From NCBI GenBank assembly GCA_030844895.1, contig CM061228.1, forward strand, positions 36,704,626-36,768,625: a stretch of DNA of 64,000 nt, read 5' to 3'. Source of the DNA: Ambrosia x helenae (taxonomy: Eukaryota; Streptophyta; Magnoliopsida; Asterales; Asteraceae). A program made the position numbers and the translations under genes. Below, one piece after another: positions 13,570 to 24,987 of this stretch. Below the pieces are notes generated by a model. It was not told the origin of the DNA, made no database searches, and was given only the letters and a program-made list of their open reading frames with translations. Numbering within the stretch: position 1 is the first letter of the stretch; each line of letters opens with the position of its first letter.

Positions 13570-14294
13570 TTTGTCATATTCTTTTCTTTCTCCTCAGGTA
13601 TAAAAGTATGTACACCGCTGTTAAATAGTTTACTCATCGGAAACAGAAAACAATATGCCTGTTCAGTTCTTTCTCATCTAACTTTTTTTTATCTCTTAAC
13701 GGCACTCGGGCTAGCTGAACGGTGGGCACATGCCGACCCAAGCTAAGCCATGCATCCGCCACTGCATGAAAGTTACGTGATCTCACATAATACTTGAACA
13801 GGGATGATTGGTGACTGTAACTAAGAAACGATTGCGAACTTTGATTCTTCATCTACAAATAGTATACCAAAAACATAAAGGGGACCGCAAAGTTTTTTAT
13901 ATTATATATGCTAGGATTTAGTTATGGCACGCTAAATTGAATCATTCGTTGTTTAAATGTGTCGTATGTGCTTCAATTACATCGAAACTCAGCATAGTTA
14001 CCGGAAGATGATATCCAAATACAGTACCGTTTGCAACCGAAAGAGAAAATTGAAAATATAAAATAGTAGTACAACCAAAACAATATCAAAATTTACATCA
14101 AACGTAAACCAACCAAAACAATATCTAACCCAACTCATATCCGGGGAAAAAATTACATCAAAACAACTAGCCTAAATTTATATCGACATGTACATAAAAA
14201 ATAAAACCTGAAACCTTAGAAACACAAAAGGGTAAATATAACATTATCCAAAATTTTTAGAAAGTTAAGGGGTTATAGTTACCAATGCTGAAAA
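13570..14294. other. Non-coding, possible transposon end
   Basis: No gene is seen. On the minus strand near 13745-13768 the text GCAGTGGCGGATGCATGG resembles CAGTGGCGGA-type ends common in plant hAT elements, but no partner end was found. The rest is AT-rich. Confidence 0.35.
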
Positions 14295-15222
14295 TCTACC
14301 TATATAATAAAAAAGTAATTAGGGGGTGAGATGTCCCCTTCCTAGAGTGTCACATCATGCTCCAACTCTATACCTATACCCATGGAGCTCCAGCTTGACC
14401 CGTTTGAGTTTTCAAATTTCAAAACAAATTTTGAATTTCGATTAAATTTAAATGCGATAAATTATTTCCTAAAATATATACATTTAATTGCAATAACAAA
14501 GTTTCCACAATATTTTATTAAAACATTTCTTGTACTCTTTATATCCAACTATATATGCTTGTAAAAAGCTTATCATCCACACATTTACCTATATAAATTA
14601 CTTCATTTTCCACAGTGTCTCATTTTCATATTCTTTGAATGTCATCCTCACTAACTATTCAAAGTATGTTTTCGTAATAATTTTGTAAGTAATGTCATTA
14701 AATTAAAATCGTTTAGTTTGTCATTAAATTAAAATCGTGTCATATACAACCCTCTTTCGTCTGTCTTTTTTCACCGATTCCCACGACGTTCTTCCTCTGC
14801 CTCTTCCCTTTTCTGATTGACATCACCACCCCTCATTCAGAAGTTGACGAAATAGGGTTTGCAGAATCCTATGGTTTATAATGTTTCTTCTCTCCGATGC
14901 ACCTATTTTGATTATTGCTTCAAGTTAGGCTTTCGTCTATGGCGTCTAGGGTTCTATTAGTTCCGCTTTTGGTAGGGCTTGATTTTTTGCCAAATGTTTC
15001 ATCTCTCATATTACCCTATTATCGCCATGTTCATTTTAATTGCATTTTGTTTCTTTTAGTTTGCCTATCTAGATAAATTAAAAGGAGTTCTAAACTCATA
15101 AACATAGTACTCTTTAACGTGGTTACAGTTTGGAATTTTTTAATTATCATGGCAGTGAGGTTTATATCACAATCCCAGTATTTCAGGTTTGCTATGTTTG
15201 TATACATTAGATATGGCAAAGT
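14295..15222 (+). mobile_element. Possible Helitron 5' part with captured 5' gene end
   Basis: TCTACCTATATAATAAAAA at 14295, preceded by A, looks like a plant Helitron 5' terminus and shares the TCTATA..ATAA style of the better-supported Helitrons at 27734 and 39858. Further on (about 14760-14990) is a pyrimidine-rich leader followed by ATGGCGTCTAGGGTTCT at 14940, which looks like the 5' UTR and first codons of a plant gene. No 3' end was found, because the copia element interrupts the region at 15223. Confidence 0.35.
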
Positions 15223-15469
15223 TGTTAGACATATAATTCTTATTTCCCATACTATATCAATTATATCATAAGTATATATTATATCCTAAGTTTAGTGAAT
15301 AGGTATGTTAGTTAAATGAACCGACACGTCGGTTATAGTCTAAGGGGACACACCCCTTCATCATGTATAAATACCCAAACATTGTATCATTTCAAGTATG
15401 TATTGAATCTTTAAGTTTCACATATTCTCTCTCAAATACAATCCCTCAAATCGATCCTGCGGTCCTTCA
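15223..15469 (+). repeat. 5' LTR of copia element
   Basis: Contains a TATA-like TATAAATACCC at about 15366 that could serve as the LTR promoter. Paired with 20999-21245. Confidence 0.95.
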
Positions 15470-15471
15470 TT

Positions 15472-15483
15472 TGGCATCAGAGC
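15472..15483 (+). promoter_or_regulatory. Primer-binding site of copia element
   Basis: TGGCATCAGAGC lies two bases after the 5' LTR and matches the initiator tRNA-Met 3' end except at one base (usual plant form TGGTATCAGAGC). Confidence 0.85.
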
Positions 15484-16774
15484 ATCAGTTATCAAAGTTC
15501 CATCGAATACAGAAGAACACGAAGCAGAAAAACAATCAACGTCTCGATCCCCTGTTTCCCTCCGGTAAAACAGAGACCGGTACAAGATTGTTTAAAAGTT
15601 GGAACAATTATCACAGGCCATACCAGGATCAATAGAAGATCAATACACAAAGTTATAACCGTTCGAAGAAGAAGATAAAGAACCGGACAGTTTTTTCCGG
15701 CCAACTTCATCTTCTCCGGCGAGACACCGGAATCGGAAAGAATTGTTTTTATCACGTTAAAGACAGTTATATCTATCCCTACCCTATTAGTTTATCATAA
15801 TCGAATACATTAAAACCTTAATCCAAGTCAGAAATTAAAAATTCTTTCTATACTCTGTTTTTCGTTTATGTTCGAAGTTGTTCCCGCCATTTCTTATAAA
15901 CCAAAACATTTTTTAATAAGTTTGAAACCAATCTTCGAACATTACTAAAACAGAATCAGAAACGTTTTTTTTTAAAACCTTTATCAAAACAATAAAGTTT
16001 ATCCAAGGATTAAGATTTTTTTTTTTTTGAAACTAAGAACCGAATATTTTTTTTTTTTTTTGAAAATTTTAGTATTCGATCATTGTTTTGGATATTAAAA
16101 GGAATCCAAATCAGAATTTGTGGAACACAAGAATTGAATTTGTTCCATGAGATTTTTTTGTCAAAACACAAAGAAGGAGTGTTTTGTTTTGGGGCAGTAA
16201 CCTTTTTCGAAGAAAAAGAAGAAGAAGAAATTAGTTGACTTTTGAAAGTCAACAATTCATAAAATAGTATTATAATATTTGAGGGATATTATAAAGAAAA
16301 TATCAGTGTTTTGGGTTTTCACATTGATCGAGAAAAAAAAAGGGATTTTTATTATTGAAGTCAAAATTATTATTAAACAAACATAGGGGTTTGTTTTAGA
16401 AAGATGTTTTATAGATTGAGTGTTATTTGAAGAACACTAATCAAATTGTTGGAGGATTGTTAAGTCAAAAAGGATTTGACTTTTAGATATTGAAAGGAAC
16501 ATTTATTGATAATCAAAACCTATAAAACTACATAAGTTTGGCAAAACCTTTTGGTATTATTGTTCAAGGCCTTACAAAGTATCAAAAAATTTGTTAAACT
16601 ATATAGTTTTCTTTGAATATCAATATCGTTATCGACTTTAAGAAGGGGTCGAAAATTTGTTTGACAAAAGTGGTTGAACAAAGTTCCTAAAGAAGTGTGG
16701 GTAGTCCATATTAGATTTGGACAATAGGGAAGAAAAAGAACAAAAGTCCGCAGAAGACGCCCATTAAACCCACA
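15484..16774 (+). other. Long untranslated leader of copia element
   Basis: About 1.3 kb separates the primer-binding site from the first gag ATG at 16775. It holds CCGG-rich inverted motifs near 15690-15740, poly-T runs near 16017-16060, and several short upstream ATG frames. No conserved protein is seen. Confidence 0.6.
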
Positions 16775-19700
16775 ATGACAACGAAGGAGACGATCACGAA
16801 GGAGACTCTCACTTTTAGCCTCCAAACACCGATGTTGACATCTACAAATTACACGATTTGGGCTGTTCGTGTTAAAGCAATATTGAGTGCAAATGATCTT
16901 TGGGAAGTAGTGGAACCCACAGAAGGCACGTCAATGGTAGATGTAAAGAAGGATAGGACAGCGATTGCCTATCTATTTCAGGCAATTTTAGAAGATATGG
17001 TGATGCAGGTGGCGTCACATAATACAGCAAGAGAAATTTGGGAAGCATTAAAGACAAGATTTATTGGAATTGACCGAGTCCAGAAAGCAAGACTTCAATC
17101 ATTACGCACAAAATTTGAGATGATTACGATGAGAGAGACAGAGACCATAGACCAGTTTGCTGGCAGGTTAAGTGCGATTAGTACAAAGTCAAAAACCCTA
17201 GGAACGAAAATTGAAGAGTCAGTCTTGGTACGAAAATTGCTAGACTCCGTACCAGAAAGGTTCCTACAGATTATTGCATCCATAGAGCAATATTCAGATA
17301 TAGATTCCATGACGTTAGATGAAGCGCTTGGAAGACTTAAAGCTTATGAGGAACCCCTTAAGTCAAGAGATGAGAAGAAATATGGACCAGCCGGTCAAGA
17401 GAAGCTGTTATTTACAAGGCAAGAAAGAAGACTTAACAGCAATTACAAGAACTACAATCAGAATCGAAGTAGACAGAACTTTAGGAAGTTCAATAAGAGT
17501 CAAAGATATGAGAAGAAGAGCTTTGACAGATATGGCCATCAAGATCAGAGAAGTGATCAAAATCCTACTAAGAATAGTCATGACAACAGTAGTTACAAGC
17601 CCAGAAGAGATGGCAGCAATGTAAGATGTTACAATTGCAATGAATTAGGACATATAGCTCCCAGATGTCCTAAACCTCGAAATAAGCAAGAAGAATCTCA
17701 CCTAGTAATGGAAGAAGAGGATCCCACATTACTTATGGAAGTTGGTGAAGAAAGAAGTGTAGTTCTCGAAGAAAAGAAGATAATACCAGAACGCTATCAC
17801 AATGAAGAAAATGTAAATGAAGTATGGTATTTAGACAATGGCGCAAGCAATCATATGACAGGAAGACGCTCCTATTTCATAGAGTTAGACGAAAAGATAG
17901 CAGGCAGCGTAAAATTTGGAGATGGATCGTGTGTTAACATCAAAGGTAAAGGCTCAATAGTATTGGAATGTAACAATGGAGAACAAAGACTAGTCACAGA
18001 AGTATACTACATTCCAACACTCCAAAGCAACATCTTAAGCCTCGGGCAAGTTACAGAATCAGGATGTAAAGTAATTATGGAGAATGAACATCTATGGATC
18101 TATGACGCCTACAACAACCTATTGATGAAAGTCCCAAGAGCTAAAAACAGACTCTACGAAGTAAAGCTCAGAATAACAAATCCGATTTGTTTACAAGCTA
18201 CAATAGATACACCTGCATGGCTATGGCATGCACGTATGGGACATGTGAATTTTGATTCACTAAGACAATTAAGCACAAAAGGAATGGCACGTGGAATGCC
18301 AAAGATTCAGCACCCATCTCAAGTATGTGATGCATGTATTACGGGAAAACAAAGCAGACTTCCGTTTCCCTCTCAAGCAAGTTTTAGAGCTACGAGACCT
18401 CTAGAACTCGTACATGCAGACTTATGTGGACCAATTACACCCACATCATTAGCAGGCAACAACTATTTCTTCCTAATAGTTGATGATTATTCAAGATATA
18501 TGTGGATCTACATGCTTAAATTAAAAGATCAAGTTTATGAAAATTTCAAGAAGTTTCTAAGCGAAGCTCAGACAGAGACAAGTCACAAGCTCAAAAGACT
18601 AAGAACGGATCGTGGAGGAGAGTTTACTTCTAAAGCTCTTACCGCATATTATTGTGAGGATAAAGGAATCCTTAGACAACTTACAACACCTTACACGCCA
18701 CAGCAGAATGGTGTAGTAGAAAGAAAGAACCGTTCAGTAATGAGTATGACCAGAAGCATGTTAAAGGCTATGAACGTACCATAGAACTTATGGGCAGAAG
18801 CAACAAGACAAGCAATTTACATCCAGAATAGGTTACCTACCAAAGCATTAAAGGGAATGACGCCCTACGAAGCAGTAAATGGCAAAGCACCCAATATCAA
18901 GCACATTAGAGTATTTGGATGCACAACATATGCAAAGGTAACAACGCCCTATTTAAAGAAGTTAGAAGACAGAAGCAAGAAAATGGTACATCTAGGAAAT
19001 GAAAATGGTTCAAAAGCCTATAGATTATATGATCCCGTAGAAGAAAAGATACATATTAGCAGAGATGTCCAATTCATAGAAAACGAACCATGGGATTGGA
19101 ACAATTATTTGAAAGAAGGAAGCAATGACGAACCATCTTGGACAAGATTCGAAGTTTATGGAGATCACGAAAGTGAAGCTATACAAGAGCAAAGTAATGA
19201 GGACAATGAAGATCAAGAAAGTGATAACGAATTTTTTAGCAGTCCAATCACAGCTACACGAACTCCAATAACAGTTCAAGAAATGCCGACAAGTGATCCA
19301 GCAGTTGAGTCAAGCACTCAAGAGTTAGAAGACTCACCAGGCTCTCAACATAGACCAGTTCGAGCCCTTAGATCACTTAATGACATCTATGCAGCCACAC
19401 AACCTCTTAGACCAGAAGAATATGAACATCTATATCTAGCATATGATGAAGAACCTGCAAATTACAAAGAAGCAGCAGAATACCCACAATGGATAGAAGC
19501 AATGGAAAGCGAAATAGACTCAATAGAGAAGAGCAATACTTGGACACTGACAACACTCCCCTCAAGTCAGAAACCAATAGGTGTAAAATGTGTATTCAAG
19601 GTCAAGAGAGACGCAAGTGGACAGATCACCAAATACAAGGCCAGATTAGTAGCAAAAGGATACGTACAATAAGAAGGAATAGACTACAATGAAGTATTTG

Positions 19701-20989
19701 CACTAGTTGCAAGAATGGAAACAATCAGGCTACTATTAGCATTGGCAACATAGAAAGGATGGCAAGTACATCACTTAGATGTAAAATCAACATTCTTACA
19801 TGGTGAATTAAAAGAAGATGTCTACGTTTCACAACCAGATGGATTCATAAAGAAAGGAAAAGAAAATCTAGTCTACAAGCTAAAGAAAGCTCTATATGGT
19901 TTGAAGTAAGCACCAAGAGCATGGAACATAAGGCTGAATAACATCCTAAAGGAAATTGGATTTATAAGATGTCCACAAGAGCAAGCAGTATACAAGAGAA
20001 CTTCAAAGCAGTCAACAATAATTATAGGAGTTTATGTCGATGACATAATAGTGACAGGAAGTTCAATCAAGGACATATCAAGCTTCAAGAAAGAAATGCA
20101 AGGCAAGTTTGAAATGAGTGACTTAGGACCACTCACTTACTATCTAGGGATAGAAGTATGTCAAACACAAGGAAAGATACAATTGAAGCAATCAGCCTAC
20201 GCGAAGAAAGTCGTTAAAGAAGCCAGACTAGAAGACTGCAATCCAACAAAATATGCAATGGAATCAGGTCTAAAGCTCACTAAAGAAGATGAAAGTGAAC
20301 CAGTCAATGAAACAGAATATAGAAAGCTAATTGGAAGCTTAAGGTATCTTACACATACCAGACCAGATATTACCTACGCAGTTGGATACGTCAGCAGATT
20401 TATGGAAAAGCCAAAGACAACTCACATGAAGGCAGTTAAGCACTTAATAAGATACATCAAAGGCACATTGAATTATGGAATTCAATACAGCAGAAGTAAA
20501 GAAGCAAAAATCACTGGATACAGCGACAGCAGTTATGGAGACCAAGATGATGGAAAAGGAACAACAGGAACAATATTCTACTACATAGATTCACCTATCA
20601 CATGGACAAGTCAGAAACAAAGTACAGTAGCACTATCATCATGCGAATCAGAATTTATGGCAGCTACATCAGCAGCATGTCAAGCAATATGGCTACAAGG
20701 AGTACTCAACGAACTCACGGGTGAACAACCAAAGAAGATAACACTACTAGTAGACAACAAATCAGCAATACAACTTATGAAGAACCCAGTGTTTCATGGA
20801 AGATCAAAGCACATCAACATAAGGTATCACTTTATCAGAGAATGCATAGAGAACGAGCAGATACAAGTTGATCACATCAGTGGAGAGATGCAGAAAGCAG
20901 ATATACTCACCAAGGCACTACCAAGAATAAAATTTTTCGAGATGCGAAGTCTCATAGGAGTTGAAGACCTTGGGGAAATCAAGAATTAA
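16775..20989 (+). pseudogene. Copia gag-pol polyprotein, broken by four stop codons
   Basis: Reading from ATG 16775: a UBN2-type gag domain (about residues 10-200), a CCHC zinc knuckle CYNCNELGHIAPRC (residues 285-298), an aspartic protease with DNGA at residue 354, a GAG-pre-integrase segment (WHARMGH, near residue 483), and the integrase core with its D, D and E positions. Next come the reverse transcriptase (YVDD near 20035) and RNase H, ending at TAA 20987-20989. In-frame stops occur at 18782-18784 (TAG), about 19670-19672 (TAA), near 19751 (TAG) and near 19907 (TAA). Each falls in a conserved block where family members usually have Trp or Gln, so each fits a single C-to-T or G-to-A change. 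No frameshift was noticed. The RT, integrase and protease signature residues remain present. Confidence 0.93.
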
Positions 20990-20998
20990 GGGGGAGAA

Positions 20999-21245
20999 TG
21001 TTAGACATATAATTCTTATTTCCCATACTATATCAATTATATCATAAGTATATATTATATCCTAAGTTTAGTGAATAGGTATGTTAGTTAAATGAACCGA
21101 CACGTCGGTTATAGTCTAAGGGGACACACCCCTTCATCATGTATAAATACCCAAACATTGTATCATTTCAAGTATGTATTGAATCTTTAAGTTTCACATA
21201 TTCTCTCTCAAATACAATCCCTCAAATCGATCATGCGGTCCTTCA
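20999..21245 (+). repeat. 3' LTR of copia element
   Basis: Matches 15223-15469 apart from one base. It is followed directly by the target duplication AAAGT. Confidence 0.96.
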
Positions 21246-21423
21246 AAAGTGGTATGGTAGGGCAAGTTATGTAATTATTATGTTTTCAAGGTTTGAACTT
21301 TTTTATGATAATATAATTAATTGATTACATGTTTTAGGGTACTGGGGAAACCCTTTGGGTACCGCGGTTACACCGCCACAAGGTGTGTGAATAGAGCTTG
21401 GGTATAACTAGACGCATCGTTTT

Positions 21424-21536
21424 GTTGTAGTTGCTTAAAGATGTTTGCTTTGGTTAATTCTTTTATACAACCATTTTCCTTGATATCGATAGATGCAACC
21501 CAAGCTGGCCTGTTTCCATATACATTTCTATTTGCA
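21424..21536. repeat. Direct repeat copy 1 (partner 21637-21749)
   Basis: Starts GTTGTAGTTGCTTAAAGATG and ends TTTCTATTTGCA. The partner shows two substitutions. Confidence 0.85.
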
Positions 21537-21636
21537 TTTACCGGCTTTCATCCCCACCAATTTGGGTAGCTTAAAAATTGATGATGTGGCGTGCTATATG
21601 GTTTGGTTACTCAGCATGTGCCCCCACCACCCTTAT

Positions 21637-21749
21637 GTTGTAGTTGCTTAAAGATGTTTGCTTTGGTTAATTCTTTTATACAATCATTTTCCTTGATATC
21701 GATAGATGCAACCCAAGCTGACCTGTTTCCATATACATTTCTATTTGCA
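21637..21749. repeat. Direct repeat copy 2 (partner 21424-21536)
   Basis: Same block as 21424-21536, with CAAC changed to CAAT and CTGGCC to CTGACC. Confidence 0.85.
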
Positions 21750-22391
21750 GATATACTGAGGTGTAACCATGACGAAAATGAGGGAATAAATCCGTTTGTA
21801 TAGTGCAAAAGATGTTGAAACGTGCTTCCACCATTTGACGTTTTGTTGGATCCATTGTTATAATATGGGGATTTATATGCAATTTCTAATGGGGCTATTA
21901 ATGGACGATGAAGATTTGTAGGTATAATGAGTTAATTCTTTTTTTCTTCTAGGTTTCTTTGCTATTGTTATCGGTTAGAAGCGGCTAAAAACATTAGATA
22001 TGAATACCATCATGATATGATATTTATGGGTATAAGATTTAAAGTATTCTTATTAGCTTCATGTCAGTATGAATAGTTAAATATTCTACTCATGGTTTTA
22101 AAAAACGGGTGAGGCGCATGCCAGAAGGCGATTCGGTATGAAAACGAGTCTCAGGGTGTTTTTGTGTAAGTGCGCCTCATAAGGTTGAGGAGGTAACAAA
22201 AAAATGCGCCTCAAGGTTTTTTCATGTTTGTTTCTTATGTTTTAGAGTTTTTGTATCAATTTCTAGCATTCCATGTCTTTTTAATGTGTGTTTTTGATGT
22301 TTTTATGAATTTGTTGATGAAATTAGTTAGAACATTTACTTATGGTTATGCTACCCACTAATACATACTATAATAAACAACTCAACAAAAC

Positions 22392-23159
22392 TAGGGTTGT
22401 TTATGAGCCGAGCCGATCCGAGCGGAGCTTTGCTCGTTTACAAATCGAACCGAGCAGAGCGGCTTATTTACAATCGAGTCAAAAACCGAGCGAGCATTCT
22501 TCGAGCGCAAATTTTTCCGAGCGAGCGCCGAGCGAGAATCGAGCGGAGAGTAATTTTGACAACCATAAAATTAGGATGTTTCCTTGGATAATTTCGTTGT
22601 TTGGTGACAACTAAGGTCAAACTGTCCGATAGTAACACTAATTTTGAGATCCGAGTGTCCGAGGATGAGGCTTAGGCTTAGGCTCAGACTGGTGAGGCGA
22701 TCAGTTAACGCAGAGAATTATTGTTGCATTGTGATGTAGGGTGGTATCAAGCAAATTCTTGCAATGGACGACTAATACCATAAAAAGTCAAGACTGTCAT
22801 ATCATGATTTATGGTTTTACTATTAAACTCAGTGTTAAATTTTTTATTGAGTTAAGTGGGCTAGTTATATTTTGTTTGCATATATTGAGCCAAATCTAAA
22901 AGAATGTTATATATAAAGCTATAAATATATATAAGTAAATTGTATGTATATATATAATTAAATATATAATAAATAGATAAAAATGTATTCGAGCCGAACC
23001 GATCCGAGCAGACCTTTGCTCGTGCTTGGCTCGTTTATAAACCGAACCGAGCCGATCGGCTCATTTACAACCGAGCGGAAGATCGAGCGAGCATTTTTCG
23101 AGCATTTTTCGAACGAGCGACGAGCGATTGGCGAGCGCTGAGCGATTTGAACAGCCCTA
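22392..23159. mobile_element. Non-autonomous hAT element
   Basis: A perfect 8-bp target duplication AACAAAAC flanks it (22384-22391 and 23160-23167), which is typical of hAT elements. Ends are short inverted repeats, TAGGGTTGTT and AACAGCCCTA. Both ends carry dense GAGCG/GAGCC subterminal motifs, which in hAT elements are the usual transposase-binding type. It is 768 bp long with an AT-rich middle and no transposase. Confidence 0.92.
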
Positions 23160-23487
23160 AACAAAACATAAAACTAGGAACAAGTGCATGGAAATGGGAA
23201 CGTGGGTGCAAATATGGATTTCATGAAAACGTGGAGTATGCTTCTTTGTATCGGTACGTATCATAAATACCAACAAATTATGTGAACAAATGCAATATGC
23301 ACTTCACACAAATCGTTGTTGTGGCTCTTATGCGATCAAATTTAAATCGGATTCATTGTAATGAATAAAATAGCGACCATTTATAAGATAATTGCTAAAA
23401 AAATTGATATTGATACATGTATATGCTTGTAATGCGTAATATATTTCTTGTATATCCTCTCTATAGTTCTTACATGTAATTAACCAT

Positions 23488-24769
23488 CTAAAACAAAGAG
23501 CTAAATTCAAAATCAGTGTCTATATCTGCCAGGAGATCCAACGACTGCGAACTTCCCCACTCTGAGTAAAAATTTGATTCGGAGGTAACCGGGGAGATAA
23601 ATGGTGGTGAATAAACTTGTAATAGTTCATCATAATAATTAGGAAACTGAAGTTGGTGGTTATCTTCCATGACTCCAGATGATGCTGAAGGGAAAGAAAA
23701 AAAAGATGGATCAATGTCACTCATGTCACCCAAATCCGAGGTGTTCACACTCAGGTTAGCTTTGAGATTTGAGAGCATTTCATGTTTGTCAAGCGAAGGT
23801 GGAGGTGGAGGTGGTGGTGGTAGTGGTGGTGATGGTGATGGCGGCAGCCATGATGATGGACATCGTGGTGGTCGTGGAGATGGAGATGGAGATGGAGATG
23901 GAGATGGAGATGGAGATGGTGATGGTGATGGTGATGGTGATGGAGATGGTGATGGTAATGGTGATGGTAATGGTGATGCGGAAGGGGAAGGCGATGGTGA
24001 AGGTGAAGTGGACTGGCGGCATGTGTGTTTCCCTTTGTACACAATATCAAAAACTGAGGGGGTTGCATATTTTCTTTGCACTTGTTTTGTTGCTAAACAT
24101 TTTTGTGCATTGCGGTATGAGCATTTATAGTAGCTTCTACAAAGACGTAATAAAAATAAACGTTAAAACGAATTGTTGCAAATCAAGTTATAGCTTGGAC
24201 AAAATTAAGTAAAATAATAAAACTTTACCTTGGAAATTTTGCTCCCTGAATCTCTTTCTGCCCATACTTCCTCCAACTATAACCATCATCAGTGTTACCC
24301 TCTAACCCATTTTCAGTACATATTCTAACTTCATTTTCCCAAGTCATGGGCTCCTTTCTGTCACCAAACAAGAAAGAAAAAAGATTATAGAACTTTGTAC
24401 ATTTCACACAATATTAATGTGAAAGTGAAAATATAAGAATATCAAACACCTCTTTTTGGAAAGGACATTTTTGCCCTCTCGGCCCCAAAAGGGTTGGTCG
24501 AACTCGAATTCTTCACTTTCCTGGCTCCCAAAGGATATCGAAGATTCGGGCAGACTGCGTGCTGAAAGGGCAGGTGACGGAAGCTGCCCGGCTGAGTCCC
24601 CGGATTGGAGAGCGAAAAGAGCATTGTCAAATGATGATAAGATCTTTTGTATCAACATGTCACTTGTTTCAGGTGAATGCAGATTAGCCCTTAGCCGTTC
24701 AGCCAGTTGCAGCCCTTGAGTTAGCTCATGAATGAGTGTCTTCTCTTCATTAACACATGGACTGTCCAT
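23488..24769 (-). CDS. WRKY transcription factor, group III (gene 1)
   Basis: Three exons on the minus strand: 24450-24769, 24229-24357 and 23488-24136. All introns are GT..AG in phase 2, and the product is 365 residues. The ATG at 24769 is chosen over one ten codons upstream because the paralogue at 48898 starts at the same place. The N-terminus has the helical segment typical of WRKY41/53-like proteins (IHELTQGLQLAERL). Exon 2 carries WRKYGQK. Exon 3 completes the C-X7-C-X23-H-X-C finger, which defines group III. The intron position after the PR codons of the WRKY domain is the usual one. After the finger comes a long Ser-Pro alternation and a proline run, then an acidic C-terminus. It is predicted to act in the nucleus on W-boxes, and group III members usually work in defence and senescence. 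Confidence 0.95.
23805..23990. repeat. Coding hexanucleotide repeat in WRKY gene 1
   Basis: GGAGAT/GGTGAT-type hexamers (plus-strand reading) encode the Ser-Pro alternation and neighbouring proline run just downstream of the WRKY zinc finger. The paralogue at 47760-48898 has only a few such residues in the same place. Confidence 0.85.
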
Positions 24770-24884
24770 ATTTTTCTTTTTGTACGATTCCAGATGCAAG
24801 TCAATCCAAGTTCATCTAAGGTGCAGGAGCTTGTATGTAATGGAAATGGAAGCAGGATGGTGCAAGTGAAATGATCAAAGGAAG

Positions 24885-24987
24885 ATATATATAGGAAGTT
24901 TGAATATTATTTGGTGGGAAAGTCAAGGTTGACTAAAGAAACCGAGTAAGCGTTTTAGTTTCCAACATGGACAAAGCCTTTGGTCAA
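24885..24987 (-). promoter_or_regulatory. WRKY gene 1 promoter: TATA box and W-boxes
   Basis: On the minus strand a TATATATA run lies at about 24885-24893, about 115 bases before the start codon. W-box cores (TTGAC or its complement) occur at 24922-24926, 24929-24933 and 24983-24987. The first two form an inverted pair followed by AAAGAAACCGAGT. The same arrangement exists upstream of the second WRKY gene, suggesting auto- or cross-regulation by WRKY factors. Confidence 0.65.

Larger units (their letters stand above)
15223..21245 (+). mobile_element. Ty1/copia LTR retrotransposon, recent insertion
   Basis: Two 247-bp LTRs (15223-15469 and 20999-21245) begin TGTTAGACATAT and end CCTTCA. By eye they differ at only one base (C versus A in GATC(C/A)TGCGG). 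The 5-bp target duplication AAAGT flanks both sides perfectly (15218-15222 and 21246-21250). A primer-binding site follows the left LTR and a purine tract (AATTAAGGGGGAGAA) precedes the right LTR. Domain order gag, protease, integrase, reverse transcriptase, RNase H marks it as Ty1/copia. Several stop codons break the polyprotein, so it could only move in trans. Confidence 0.97.
21251..22383. other. Non-coding region with a 113-bp direct duplication
   Basis: No gene recognised. A block of 113 bp (21424-21536) is repeated at 21637-21749 with about two mismatches and a 213-bp offset. Just left of each copy the sequence differs, so only this block is duplicated. The area near 22110-22210 has short GCGCCTCA-type repeats. 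The target site of the copia element lies at the left edge. Confidence 0.6.

Noticed and set aside
23669..24130. Plus-strand open frames of about 105-153 codons rich in Gly/Asp or Met/Val.
   Set aside because: They are antisense to the hexanucleotide repeat of WRKY exon 3; repeats of six keep all frames open.
24225..24407. WRKY exon 2 as a stand-alone small gene.
   Set aside because: Splice sites and phases join it to the flanking exons; the paralogue has the same structure.
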